Shown here: one piece after another, positions 8,438-18,036 of the stretch
How positions within the stretch are numbered: position 1 is the first letter of the stretch
How the letters are laid out: each line of letters opens with the position of its first letter
Source of the DNA: Halobacillus salinus
GTDB taxonomy: Bacteria; Bacillota; Bacilli; Bacillales; Halobacillaceae
DNA: 64,000 nt
Assembly (NCBI RefSeq): GCF_004684905.1
Contig: NZ_SRJC01000001.1
Coordinates: 62,001-126,000 of the forward strand
Direction of reading: 5' to 3'
Notes under the pieces: model-generated
The model's input: only the letters and a program-made list of their open reading frames with translations
What the model was told of the DNA's origin: nothing
The model's database searches: none
Made by a program: the position numbers and the translations under genes

Positions 8438-11400
8438 ATGGGGACTATATTTTCATTCATGAATGAAGTAGCTCCAGATTTTGTAGAAATCGGGCAACAG
8501 ATAGACAAATCATTATATGAACAACCCGACAGTGCGCTCATCCAGGCGCGTCTGTACGGCGAACACCTCGGGAAACTCGTGTCGAAACAGGAGAAGCTCG
8601 AGCAGGCATACGAAATCAAGCATGTCGACCGTTTACATAAATTATGGAGGAGCGGCGTTATCGAAGACGAAATCCATCAAAAATTCGACTGGATCCGGAA
8701 AAAAGGGAACAAATCAGCCCACGAAGCGGGGTCAGGCGATGTCGAGAGCGCCATCAGGGCCCACCGGACGATATACGACCTCTCCGTCTGGTACGTCCAG
8801 CTCTATGTCAGTTTCGACTTCGATGTGCCCGCTTACGAAGTGCCGAAACCGAAAGCGGATCCGGCCATCGATCAGGAGAGTCTCGCAGGCATGCTGCAGC
8901 CGCTCCTGGACGAGTCGCTGCAATCGGTAGTAGGAAAGCAGTGGCAGGAAATGAAGAAAGAGATCGAAGAACTGAAAAAGGTGCAGACCCCTTTACAGGA
9001 AGCACCATCACCAGCTCCTGAACCACAGCCTGAAAAGAAACAGCCGGAACCGGAAGAACCCGAAGAAGAACCGTTCGGCCTCTTCCGCTACTTGGAAGAC
9101 GAGCACGGGCTCGAGGTCCTGGACAAACGCCCCTACGGAGGGACGATATGGGTGGTCGGCGACTGGGCTATCAAAGACGCCCTGTTCGCTTTGAAAGAAC
9201 ACAAATTCTATTTCCGGTTCGCCAAAAAAGGTTCGAAGTCTACCAAAAAGCGACCTGCCTGGTTCATGATGAACAAATGGAAGGAAACGAAAGAACAAGA
9301 GCAGGAACGTCTTAAAAATGCGGCGAAAGCAGAACCATCCGCTGACAAGGCACCACAGGAAACACCGCAACCTGTCACAGCAGAGGAAAAAGTGGACACG
9401 ACGGAAGCGGAAGCACCTGTGAAGGATATACCGGAAACGCCATGGACGACCGTGACGTTCCGACCGGTTGCTGAAATCGACCACATCGATCACGGGCAGA
9501 TCCGTATCCCTTCTCATCGCGATGATATGGAACTCGCAGCGTTCGGACACGAGACGATGGAACATTTGGCTGAACGCTATTCCGTACGGACGTTCTCGGA
9601 TTTATCGGAAGAAGTCCTGCGTTCCCTCTACAAAGAGGATAAGGAAATGTTCCACCACACGATCCAACTTTTCTATGCACTCGGTGTCCGTTTCAATGGA
9701 GCGTTGGCACAGTTCCAACCGGTGTCAGCATTATCCGAAGATCAGTATCTGTTCGTCGAAGGGGACGGAGCACGACGGATAGCCGAGTGGATGCCGAAAA
9801 CGTATGCTGCACGCCTGGACGAAGTCGGAATCGACACAGGGAGAACCTTGTCCGGAACGCCGCTCAGCTCGTTGGAATGGCTGTTCAAAGATTTGTATCC
9901 GGAAGTGTTGACTTTTTTTCAAAGGCGTGAGGAAACCGAAATGAAGCCGGAACCTAATTCAGTTCCTCACGACAGTGAGCGTACGATAACGTTCGGTTCC
10001 GAGCAGTTGTTTCTGTCGGTTCCTTTGCAATCGATGAGTCTCGATACCGACCATTTCCACGGTATGAACAACCTGATCCAACAGCTGAACGCGGATGGGT
10101 GTACGACCGTAAGGGACCTGCCTTCAGACTTGGAAACGCTGAAGAAGTATAACAGCGTGGGCCCCGGCATCATCAAGAAGCTTTGGGGGCAGCTGGTCGA
10201 TTATTCGCAGGCTCCAACTCAAGAAGAGGAAGAGACCTTGCCGGAAGGGGTCATCGCATTCGAAGGTGAGCAGGTGTATATCCCGGAAGAAGTGCGTGAA
10301 CTCCCTATCGGCACTACAGAATTCACGGCCGTGAATCCGATCGTCCGTCAGTTCGATGAGCAGGGTATCGGAGTGTTCGGGGACCTGCTGGATAAGTTCG
10401 ACGCCATTCCGAGTTGGAAAGGCGTCGGGAAACGGAAAGTGAGGGCTTTCTTAGAGCAACTCAAAACCGTCATAGAAGCAAAAGGCGATGAGATCGAGCA
10501 TCAGGAACTGATTGAGAGCATGACGCCTGAAGAACTGCGGGAGCATCGCTTCCGTAACGTCGAAACGAACATAGACTCCGTCATCCAGTCGGAATCCTTC
10601 CGCAAGCGATATAAAATAAACGACCGTTATCTAGAAATCATCAAGCACAAGCATGAGGAATTCCTCCAAGGTAATAACGTGACGCTCCAGATGATGGGCG
10701 ACATGATGGGTGTGACGAGGGAAAGGGTCCGCCAGATATTGAAAGTCGGCCATGAAAGGCTGCTTCCGTTGACAGGAGGTTGGCTCGATGAACTAACCAA
10801 GAGGCTGGAGACGGAAGTGGTAATCGATAACAGCTGGCTCGACCGCAAACGGACCGACCACTATATCATCGGGGAAATCCTCCAGAGCCAAGGTGTTTCG
10901 ATGGAGAAGGACGACAGCGTCATGACGACCCTTTCGTCTGAGGCTTTCGATGACTTGGAACATTCTATCAGAAAGGAGTTCGAATCCCATTTTTCATTGA
11001 GGACTTTCGGACAACCGGAAATAGACGAGTGGGTACAGAAACAGTCGGAATCCTGGCGCCGTCCAGCTTCCTTGTATGTCACGTGCACGAAGGGACTGGT
11101 TCGGTGGGCCGACGGCAATACGGGTGTCCTGTCGTCCCATAACAAACGGGATATCGTCGAAATGGTCATGAAGCAGCTCCCAGACGGCGTCGAAGTGTAC
11201 AAGGATGAGGAAGAATTGATAAGAAGAGCGAATAGATTGATGCCCGGCAAATTCGGCGGGGAACGTAGCTTCGCTGCCATCGCCTCGCGTGATGACCAGG
11301 CTCATATCTTCTACTTGTGGGGGAGAGGGGCTTATATCCATGAACAGTTCGTGGATATTCCCCATGATTGGATAGCACGTATCCAGCAGGAAGCATTGAA

Positions 11401-12664
11401 AGAACTGGAAGGAGTTCCGATGGTCAACATCCAGAAACTATTCAATGCCCATGAAAAAGAAGCGATCGAGCGGGGCATACCGAATGAATACGCCCTCTAT
11501 ACCCTTATGCGCCGCAACCCTATCCAAGGATTGTCGTATCCGAAGTTCCCGAAAGTTGCACATGAAGGGGTGGAGTGGAAACGGAACAAAGAGTGGATCC
11601 GTGATTTCATCGCAGAGAACGGCGGGGTCGTTTCGACTGCGGAATTGAAGGAAGAATTCATCGTGAAGCATGGGTGGAAAGATTTCACCCTTCAGCACAA
11701 CTTGTCCAGTGACGATGAAATCATCCAATACAAGCATGCCCAATATACGCTGTTATCCAACTACCATCACATCACGGCGGAGGATTACCGCAATATCATA
11801 GATCAGCTCGACGAGATGCTGGAAGAGCAACCTGTCGTCCAGATCGGTAATATCTTCGATGAAAAGAAAGTGTATCTGTCCGGCCTGGGAGTGGAAAGTA
11901 CGTATTTGCTGTATGCGACCTTGAAGAACGTTTATGACGGACCTCACCTTTTCCCTAGATACCCTTACGTGACGAGGGAGGATATCGAGGATGACGAAGT
12001 TTCTGTACGCTCTCTCGTCGAGGAATACCTGAGAAGTGCAGGAGCCGAGGTGCCGAGAGAGGAACTCCATGAATGGGTGACGACGGAGATCGGGGGGCAT
12101 GACCGCATCGTGGACCACGTCCTACAGCAGAGTGAAGACATGTTCTTTTACACGAGAGGTCGTAACGGCGAGTACGTCCACCGTGACGTCATCGGCTGGG
12201 ACGAAACCAAGAAGGAACAGCTGCATGAGTACTTGCTGGAAGAGACCCAGAAGGTACTCCACAAGAACGGAAACGCAGTCGTGACTATCGAAGACATCTT
12301 TTCCCCTTCCGGATTGCCGGAGTTGGATAATGGAATCCCTTGGACGGAAGACTTGCTGACGGACTGCATCAGACGGGATGACAGATGGAAGACCATCGGT
12401 TCCTTCCACTGGATCATCAGTACTCCGCATCTCGATTTCCCGTTCGATGACAACAAAGGGTTCGTCGCCTACGTCCTCGACAACGAGTTCGGAGGAAGTG
12501 TGAAGCGACGGGAACTGATGAGGTACCTGGAAAGCATATCCTATTCTAAAGAAGGCGACTTCCTCCATGAAGTCTGGTTACTCATCGAAGATGGCCAGAC
12601 CGCGTTCTCGGTGGAAGGCGACGAAGTCATCATGAAACACTTGAAGGAGGAACGATATGAGTGA
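8438..12664 (+). CDS. Giant multi-domain protein with RNA-polymerase-like DNA-binding modules
   Basis: A 1408-residue protein, first of four overlapping genes. Residues 1-125 resemble DUF4145 (…RKKGNKSAHEAGSG). A Pro/Glu linker (about 190-215) and a small domain (about 235-285) follow. From about 350 to 690 come repeated HhH-type units like the RNA polymerase alpha C-terminal domain: YNSVGPGIIKKLW near 571 and WKGVGKRKVRAF near 661 are clearest. Near 745-775 is a sigma-region-4-like helix-turn-helix (MMGVTRERVRQILKVGHERL). The C-terminal half appears to hold several winged-helix-like repeats (WIRDFIAENGGVVSTAELKE near 1052). No nuclease or ATPase motif is visible. Its tie to a DndD-like ATPase suggests it recognises DNA or transcription complexes. 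Confidence 0.7.
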   Translation: MGTIFSFMNEVAPDFVEIGQQIDKSLYEQPDSALIQARLYGEHLGKLVSKQEKLEQAYEIKHVDRLHKLWRSGVIEDEIHQKFDWIRKKGNKSAHEAGSGDVESAIRAHRTIYDLSVWYVQLYVSFDFDVPAYEVPKPKADPAIDQESLAGMLQPLLDESLQSVVGKQWQEMKKEIEELKKVQTPLQEAPSPAPEPQPEKKQPEPEEPEEEPFGLFRYLEDEHGLEVLDKRPYGGTIWVVGDWAIKDALFALKEHKFYFRFAKKGSKSTKKRPAWFMMNKWKETKEQEQERLKNAAKAEPSADKAPQETPQPVTAEEKVDTTEAEAPVKDIPETPWTTVTFRPVAEIDHIDHGQIRIPSHRDDMELAAFGHETMEHLAERYSVRTFSDLSEEVLRSLYKEDKEMFHHTIQLFYALGVRFNGALAQFQPVSALSEDQYLFVEGDGARRIAEWMPKTYAARLDEVGIDTGRTLSGTPLSSLEWLFKDLYPEVLTFFQRREETEMKPEPNSVPHDSERTITFGSEQLFLSVPLQSMSLDTDHFHGMNNLIQQLNADGCTTVRDLPSDLETLKKYNSVGPGIIKKLWGQLVDYSQAPTQEEEETLPEGVIAFEGEQVYIPEEVRELPIGTTEFTAVNPIVRQFDEQGIGVFGDLLDKFDAIPSWKGVGKRKVRAFLEQLKTVIEAKGDEIEHQELIESMTPEELREHRFRNVETNIDSVIQSESFRKRYKINDRYLEIIKHKHEEFLQGNNVTLQMMGDMMGVTRERVRQILKVGHERLLPLTGGWLDELTKRLETEVVIDNSWLDRKRTDHYIIGEILQSQGVSMEKDDSVMTTLSSEAFDDLEHSIRKEFESHFSLRTFGQPEIDEWVQKQSESWRRPASLYVTCTKGLVRWADGNTGVLSSHNKRDIVEMVMKQLPDGVEVYKDEEELIRRANRLMPGKFGGERSFAAIASRDDQAHIFYLWGRGAYIHEQFVDIPHDWIARIQQEALKELEGVPMVNIQKLFNAHEKEAIERGIPNEYALYTLMRRNPIQGLSYPKFPKVAHEGVEWKRNKEWIRDFIAENGGVVSTAELKEEFIVKHGWKDFTLQHNLSSDDEIIQYKHAQYTLLSNYHHITAEDYRNIIDQLDEMLEEQPVVQIGNIFDEKKVYLSGLGVESTYLLYATLKNVYDGPHLFPRYPYVTREDIEDDEVSVRSLVEEYLRSAGAEVPREELHEWVTTEIGGHDRIVDHVLQQSEDMFFYTRGRNGEYVHRDVIGWDETKKEQLHEYLLEETQKVLHKNGNAVVTIEDIFSPSGLPELDNGIPWTEDLLTDCIRRDDRWKTIGSFHWIISTPHLDFPFDDNKGFVAYVLDNEFGGSVKRRELMRYLESISYSKEGDFLHEVWLLIEDGQTAFSVEGDEVIMKHLKEERYE

Positions 12665-12848
12665 CGAAGCGAATCTGTCCGAGCGGTTGCGACCTTTCAT
12701 CGAAGGGGAGGACCCGCTCGTCCAGAAGATGATTACACATACATTGGATGAAGTGAGCCGCAAATCCCTGTCCGTCGACGCCATCAGCAAGAAGATGAGC
12801 CGTCGGCTGGACCAGTGGATGCGTGAAGAAGAGGAGGGACGGTCATGA
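12657..12848 (+). CDS. Small helical protein in DndD-like operon
   Basis: A 63-residue charged, helical protein. Its ATG lies inside the end of the 1408-residue gene, behind AAGGAGGAACGAT, and its stop overlaps the start of the DndD-like gene, so coupling is tight on both sides. No family recognised. It may be an adaptor between its two large neighbours. Confidence 0.65.
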   Translation: MSDEANLSERLRPFIEGEDPLVQKMITHTLDEVSRKSLSVDAISKKMSRRLDQWMREEEEGRS

Positions 12849-14848
12849 TCATCACACAACTTACGATGCACCATTTCAGGCAATTCTATGGAACACAGAC
12901 CATCGAGTTCGCCCATGATGGGGACGAGATGGTGACGGTCATCCTCGGAGAGAACGGACGTGGAAAGACAGGTCTGTACCGCGCCGTCATGTACGCCCTG
13001 TTCGGCGACCGTACGCTCGAACAGGATGCGAAAGGCAAAGGCGTCCTCCTCGCCAATTCCAGAGCGTTGAAGGAAGATGAAGCCGGTCAGCACAGAGGAA
13101 TCGAATCGTCTGTACGGATCCGGTTCCGTCATGCGGACAAGGATTATGAGCTCCATCGCAGTCAGCTGTCCAGACAGCAAGCGAACGGGAAAGTCCACGA
13201 AGAAGCTTCCGAGTTGATCCTGATCGATCACACGGACGGTTCGCGCATCACCAAGAAGGAAGAAGTGGAACGTTTCATCCATGACCTGCTGGACGAGCGC
13301 GTCAAACACTACTTCTTCTTCGACGGAGAACGTATCGAGCGCTTGACGCGTGTCGATGAGGACCAGAAAGAGGAAGTCGCGACAGGCATCCGGAACCTTC
13401 TGAAAATCGACCAGGTGCTGAAATCGAGGGACGTGCTCGGGCATATGCTGAAGGCGACGTCGAAGCAACTGGAGAAACATTCGACCGGCGACTACAAGAA
13501 AGCCCTCCAAAAGCGCAACAGTCTGCAGGAACAGATCGAAGAAGCGAAAAACGAACAGGCACGCATCAACAAGGAGCAGACTGCGTTGGCCGTCCGTATA
13601 CAGGAAATCGACAATCGACTGGAAGAACTGTCCCAAGTCAGCGTCGCCATCCGACAGAGGCGCGAGTTGGAGAAGGAGAAAGAGGGCGTAAGCAAAGGAT
13701 ACGCCGAAGCCCAACAGGCGTTGACAGCTCTCCACTCGACCATCGGCCTGCTGATGGCACGGGACGTCCTTTATGAAGTGAAGAAACAGCTGGACTTCTA
13801 CTTGGGCGAAAACCGGTTGGAAGAGACGATGACGGCATCAGGACTGCAAGAATTGATCCATGACCTCACCTGCATCTGCGGACGGGCATTCGATGAGGAT
13901 TCCGAAGAGTACCGACGCCTCCAATCCCTGTACCGTTCCGTGAAGTCACAGGAATCCAACCAAGCCTACTACGAGATGAAAGCCGAAGTCATGCAACTGA
14001 TCGGCTACCTGGAAGGGAAGGAATCCGAACTTTCTGAGAGACTGTCGGATTTGAAGTCCTACGAAACACGACTGGAATCATTGAACTATCAGATCGAACA
14101 GCTGAACCAGCAGGTGACGGGCTCGAGTGAACAATCCATTCAGGAACTTGGAGAAGAGCGTGAAGCGGTTGTCACCCGCAAAGCCCAGCATGAAGTCGAA
14201 TTCCGCCGTCTCGAAGAAGAATGGACGGAACTCGAGAACGAATTGGCTAAAGTAGACCTGCAATTGAAAGACTTGAAAGTCAAAAGCGGCCTGCACCAGC
14301 AGCTCCTCACCAAAGAAGAGAAGCTGAAAGAATCCGTGGATGTCATGGACCGCGCCATCAACGGTTTCGAACAGGACGTCATCCAGGACCTTGAACTCGC
14401 GACATCCGAGAACTTGGCCTATCTGCTTGATGATAGCGGGAGACAGAACCTTCAGGACGTCAAAGTGGAACAGGACTACTCCCTGGAGGTCTACAACGCA
14501 TTCAACCAGCCGTTCCTTGCGAACATCTCACAAGGCCAACGCCAAGTGCTCTCGCTGAGTTTCATCACGGCACTGGCACAGGTAGCCGGAGGGAACAAAG
14601 CGCTCGAAATGCCGTTGTTCATGGATACGCCGTTCGGCAGGCTATCCACCGACCACCAGGAGAACCTGATGAACTTCATCCCGCAGATCGCTTCCCAATG
14701 GATCCTGCTCGTGACCGATCGAGAATACGATGAAACGGTGAAGCGTAAGTTCGAATCTTCCGGAGTCGTCGGCCGTTTCTATCGGCTGGAGAGTACGGAA
14801 CCTGGTGTCACGACCATCGAAGCGGGGGAGGTGCTGAACCATGATTAA
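12845..14848 (+). CDS. DndD/SMC-like AAA ATPase
   Basis: A 667-residue ABC/SMC-type ATPase. Walker A GENGRGKTGLYRAVMYALFG lies near residue 35. A DndD-style FFFDGERIERL segment lies near 156, and two long coiled-coil arms flank a CICG turn near 343 that recalls a zinc hook. The signature ISQGQRQVLSLSF is near 562 and Walker B PLFMDTPFGRL near 590. DndD of the DNA phosphorothioation pathway is the closest family by motif, but no DndA, DndB, DndC or SspABCD gene lies here, so it is more likely the motor of a different defence system. It overlaps both neighbours by 4-8 bases. Confidence 0.85.
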   Translation: MIITQLTMHHFRQFYGTQTIEFAHDGDEMVTVILGENGRGKTGLYRAVMYALFGDRTLEQDAKGKGVLLANSRALKEDEAGQHRGIESSVRIRFRHADKDYELHRSQLSRQQANGKVHEEASELILIDHTDGSRITKKEEVERFIHDLLDERVKHYFFFDGERIERLTRVDEDQKEEVATGIRNLLKIDQVLKSRDVLGHMLKATSKQLEKHSTGDYKKALQKRNSLQEQIEEAKNEQARINKEQTALAVRIQEIDNRLEELSQVSVAIRQRRELEKEKEGVSKGYAEAQQALTALHSTIGLLMARDVLYEVKKQLDFYLGENRLEETMTASGLQELIHDLTCICGRAFDEDSEEYRRLQSLYRSVKSQESNQAYYEMKAEVMQLIGYLEGKESELSERLSDLKSYETRLESLNYQIEQLNQQVTGSSEQSIQELGEEREAVVTRKAQHEVEFRRLEEEWTELENELAKVDLQLKDLKVKSGLHQQLLTKEEKLKESVDVMDRAINGFEQDVIQDLELATSENLAYLLDDSGRQNLQDVKVEQDYSLEVYNAFNQPFLANISQGQRQVLSLSFITALAQVAGGNKALEMPLFMDTPFGRLSTDHQENLMNFIPQIASQWILLVTDREYDETVKRKFESSGVVGRFYRLESTEPGVTTIEAGEVLNHD

Positions 14849-15284
14849 AGATACTGGATCATTACGTGTGAGGGTGCGTCCAACCTACTTACCGTTATAT
14901 AAACAATTGTTGAAGAGTCGCCAAATCCGTCAGCACAGTGAATTCTTCACAACGTGCTGCTTTCTTCCAGGGCCTTCTGAACGAGTAGACATGGGCAACA
15001 TAACTGAACTCTGCCAGGCAAACTCTTTCACGGATTATCAATTAACTGCCTTGTCGTCATTGGGTTATAAAAAGAGTCAAAGGATACTGGAGCCCAATGA
15101 ACTATTTGAGATGATGGAGAAGGAAGCAGATGCAGGGATGACATTCCTTATCACTGAGTTATGGCATGATCTTGTTAACTTAAATCAAGATGAAGACGTG
15201 ACTCTCATACCAGGTCAGGAATTCGAGGCACAGGTTAGGTTGATTAAATTCGTTCAAGGAAAACTAGAGGAAGTTCCTTTCTAA
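14841..15284 (+). CDS. Unrecognised 147-residue partner of DndD-like ATPase
   Basis: Last gene of the four-gene operon; its ATG overlaps the ATPase stop by 8 bases, behind GGGGGAGG. The N terminus (RVRPTYLPLYKQLLKSRQIR) is basic and is followed by FFTTCCFLPGP near residue 35. The layout, a small basic protein encoded right after a DndD-like ATPase, recalls DndE, but the residues do not clearly match. The rest is acidic and helical. It is visibly more AT-rich than the three genes before it. A terminator follows 11 bases after the stop. Confidence 0.65.
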   Translation: MIKDTGSLRVRVRPTYLPLYKQLLKSRQIRQHSEFFTTCCFLPGPSERVDMGNITELCQANSFTDYQLTALSSLGYKKSQRILEPNELFEMMEKEADAGMTFLITELWHDLVNLNQDEDVTLIPGQEFEAQVRLIKFVQGKLEEVPF

Positions 15285-15295
15285 CTGATTCATAA

Positions 15296-15332
15296 AAAGA
15301 GTGGAGTTCTTAGGAGTTCCGCTTTTTTTATG
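15296..15332 (+). terminator. Rho-independent terminator between the DndD-like operon and Zorya
   Basis: AGTGGAGTTC pairs with GAGTTCCGCT through several G-U pairs and is followed by TTTTTTT. It makes Zorya a separate transcription unit. Confidence 0.65.
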
Positions 15333-15428
15333 CTTTTAAATAGTCCTAGTGTAGAGGTCCTGGTATGAATCTAGTAAAATAGTAGATATATGTAATTAAA
15401 CCATTCAACAAAAGGAGAAATAAATGTT

Positions 15429-17312
15429 ATGGATTGGATAATAGAAGTCTTCTTGGGTGATTCGTATCGTGTGTGGATGACCGTTAGTTTTATAAGTATA
15501 GGATTAGTAGTTTTAAGTAGATATCTATTCATGGTTCAAAGTACTAGCAAATTTATAAATATCTTAGAACAGTCAAAAGAATATGTTGGAAACATTGATT
15601 CTAAAACTGCTTTCATAGAAGAAAAGTTGAGAGATTCGAATTACATCCATTCCTCATTAAGAACGAGTTGGAATAGTTATTACACAGACTTCCAACAAAC
15701 GACAGACGGGTTTACGCTGGATCCTTATGATTATTATAGAGAAGAGAAATTTGTACATAAATACGGTTGGAGGAAATTTGTCGAAGTAATTCCTGCTATT
15801 TTTGTTTCAATAGGGATTCTCGGGACATTCCTTGGTTTGATTGATGGAATGAAAGACATTGATAATACTGGTGACGCCTCTGGCATGATGGAAGGTGTTC
15901 AAACTCTTTTGGGTGGCATGAGCTTTGCCTTTTATTCATCAATTGCTGGTATCATATTTTCTATTGTATTTCAGTTAATAGATCGTACCATTCTATATAA
16001 TTTATTAACGGGAAGCTTGTTGAATTTAAGAAAAGCATTCGATGAGGCACTACCAGTAAAAACAGAAGGAAATATACTTTATGATTTAGCGCAGTCTCAA
16101 GAAGAACAAATGAATGATTTTAAGACTTTTTTCTCAGATGTATTGATCCCTCAGTTAACATCAGGAATTTCTGAAGGTATGTCCACTATCATGAAGGAAA
16201 CATTAAACCCACACTTAGAAAGAAGTAATGAAATCATGGAAGAAGTCGTCAAGAACACTACTGAGAGACAAAATGAGAAAATGAGTGAGATGGTAGATTC
16301 ATTTATTCAATCACTTCATGAAGTGAGCGGAGATCATATGAAGAATCTAGGAGAAGCACTTCATAAAACAGTAGAGTGGCAAGAGAAAGTTCATAAAGAA
16401 ATGGGAACACTTGTAGATGAAATGAAAGATGTGGCAGAAAAGCAGTCTGAAATGGCGCGAAACACAATGGATTTGAGTGAACAAATGAATGCTTACACTT
16501 CTACCTTGTCTGAATACCAGGACGGCATGGTAGATCTCACTAAAGAGTTAAATGAAATTACAGAGAATAATACAGAATTATTAGGCGAGATGAAGCAGTT
16601 GTCCGAGTCTGTGAACAATCAACACCAAGATTCTGAAGATAGGCTTCAAGGTCAAATGGAGCAGTTAACGATTTTGATGTCCAATATCACAGCTCATGGG
16701 AGTACATTTACAGATCTACAATCAGAAACGAATAAGACAGCGGAAGCACTTACAAGATCTTATACACAATTAGAAGAACACGCTGAAACAAATCGACTAT
16801 TGAATAATTCTCTTATTGACCAGCACGAGAAATCAAATGAATGGAGTGAAAAGACACAGCAGCTTCTTGAAGATGTTGTAGAAAATATGCAAGTCAATGA
16901 GCAGGTACAGCATCAGATGAATGATATGTTTGACAGGATAACGTCTGAAAGAGAAAAAGTAGAGTCAATGAAAGAGGAGCAGCTAAATTTAATGAGGCAG
17001 AGTATAACAGACCTAAAGGAATACTGGAAGGAAAACGAATATCTACTTTCTGAAAACAAAGAACAGTTTGCTGCTGTAAATGATACGTTGAGTCAATCCA
17101 TGGATGAATTTGCTGATCACATGCAAAAGGGTGTACAGAGAACATTTAAGCAGTTTGACAATGAACTGGAGAATGCTTTGAAGCACTTAAGTAAAGGAGT
17201 TAATGGTATTCAGCAGGTTGTAGAACTAATGGAAAGAGACATCCATAGCGTGAATGGAAATATTTCTAACTTTAATGAGTCCATAAGCCAAATAGCAGCA
17301 ACAAAACAGTAA
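15429..17312 (+). CDS. zorA: Zorya ZorA, MotA/TolQ-like proton channel subunit
   Basis: A 627-residue membrane protein. Hydrophobic segments lie near residues 12-30, 115-140 (VIPAIFVSIGILGTFLGLIDG) and 155-185, as in MotA/TolQ/ExbB channels. From about 215 onwards is a very long Gln/Glu/Met-rich helical tail, the feature that sets ZorA apart from flagellar MotA. With ZorB it forms a proton-driven rotary complex in the inner membrane that signals phage entry through the tail (known for Zorya). The start is ATG 15429 with AAAAGGAG 10 bases upstream; an earlier ATG at 15424 gives only a short peptide. It leads zorABCD. Confidence 0.88.
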   Translation: MDWIIEVFLGDSYRVWMTVSFISIGLVVLSRYLFMVQSTSKFINILEQSKEYVGNIDSKTAFIEEKLRDSNYIHSSLRTSWNSYYTDFQQTTDGFTLDPYDYYREEKFVHKYGWRKFVEVIPAIFVSIGILGTFLGLIDGMKDIDNTGDASGMMEGVQTLLGGMSFAFYSSIAGIIFSIVFQLIDRTILYNLLTGSLLNLRKAFDEALPVKTEGNILYDLAQSQEEQMNDFKTFFSDVLIPQLTSGISEGMSTIMKETLNPHLERSNEIMEEVVKNTTERQNEKMSEMVDSFIQSLHEVSGDHMKNLGEALHKTVEWQEKVHKEMGTLVDEMKDVAEKQSEMARNTMDLSEQMNAYTSTLSEYQDGMVDLTKELNEITENNTELLGEMKQLSESVNNQHQDSEDRLQGQMEQLTILMSNITAHGSTFTDLQSETNKTAEALTRSYTQLEEHAETNRLLNNSLIDQHEKSNEWSEKTQQLLEDVVENMQVNEQVQHQMNDMFDRITSEREKVESMKEEQLNLMRQSITDLKEYWKENEYLLSENKEQFAAVNDTLSQSMDEFADHMQKGVQRTFKQFDNELENALKHLSKGVNGIQQVVELMERDIHSVNGNISNFNESISQIAATKQ

Positions 17313-17325
17313 GAGGTGAAAAGCA

Positions 17326-18036
17326 ATGGCGAGGAAGAGAACAGAACGTTCTAAGGATATAAAACATTATCAGGAAGAGGGAAATCACTACTGGATGTCC
17401 TACTCTGATTTGATGAGTGCTCTACTGCTTATTTTTGCTCTGCTGCTTATGGTAAACATGTATGGAAATCAAAAAGAGATCGAAGCAAAAGACAAAGTGA
17501 TTGAAGATGTTATTGGGGTTAAAACCAAACTAATAGAAGAGCTGAGGCAGACATTTCAGGATTCAAACCTTCAGATGGAAATTGACCCTCAAACAGGAGC
17601 TATTCGTTTTTCAAATGGAGTATTCTTCGAATACAACAGTTCGGACATATCAAAAGAGGGACGGAAAAATCTAGAATCATTTGTTCCTGCATACATTGGA
17701 ATTCTTCTTTCCGAAGAGTTTCGCCCACACATTTCGCAAATTATCATTGAGGGACATACAGATGACAGTGGGGACTATTTATACAATTTAAATTTATCAC
17801 AGAATCGTTCGTTTGCTGTAGTGAATGAAATTATGGAAGACGATTTCCCGGAATTTGAGTACAGATCCGAACTTCGTGACATTATTACTTCCAATGGCAG
17901 GTCATTCAGCGAACCAATCTTGAATAATAACGGGAATGTAGACCCTGAGAAATCCAGAAGGGTGGAATTTAAGTTCAGGTTGAAAGATGATGAAGTTATT
18001 CAGAAGATTGAAGAATTGGTGAGAGAAGATGAGTAG
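17326..18036 (+). CDS. zorB: Zorya ZorB, MotB/OmpA-like stator subunit
   Basis: A 236-residue protein with one N-terminal membrane helix carrying the proton-binding Asp (YSDLMSALLLIFALLLM, about residues 26-42). A coiled linker follows, then an OmpA/MotB peptidoglycan-binding domain (IIIEGHTDDSGDYLYNLNLS near 140). It anchors the ZorA ring to the cell wall. It begins 13 bases after zorA and its stop overlaps the zorC start by 8 bases. Confidence 0.9.
   Translation: MARKRTERSKDIKHYQEEGNHYWMSYSDLMSALLLIFALLLMVNMYGNQKEIEAKDKVIEDVIGVKTKLIEELRQTFQDSNLQMEIDPQTGAIRFSNGVFFEYNSSDISKEGRKNLESFVPAYIGILLSEEFRPHISQIIIEGHTDDSGDYLYNLNLSQNRSFAVVNEIMEDDFPEFEYRSELRDIITSNGRSFSEPILNNNGNVDPEKSRRVEFKFRLKDDEVIQKIEELVREDE

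Noticed and set aside
12578-13735. Long minus-strand frame (385 codons) opposite the DndD-like gene
   Set aside because: It is antisense to two overlapping coding genes with clear motifs, and has no ribosome site or recognisable domain.
8438-14848. Calling this operon a DNA phosphorothioation (dnd) cluster
   Set aside because: Only the ATPase resembles a Dnd protein; DndB, DndC and a cysteine desulfurase are absent.
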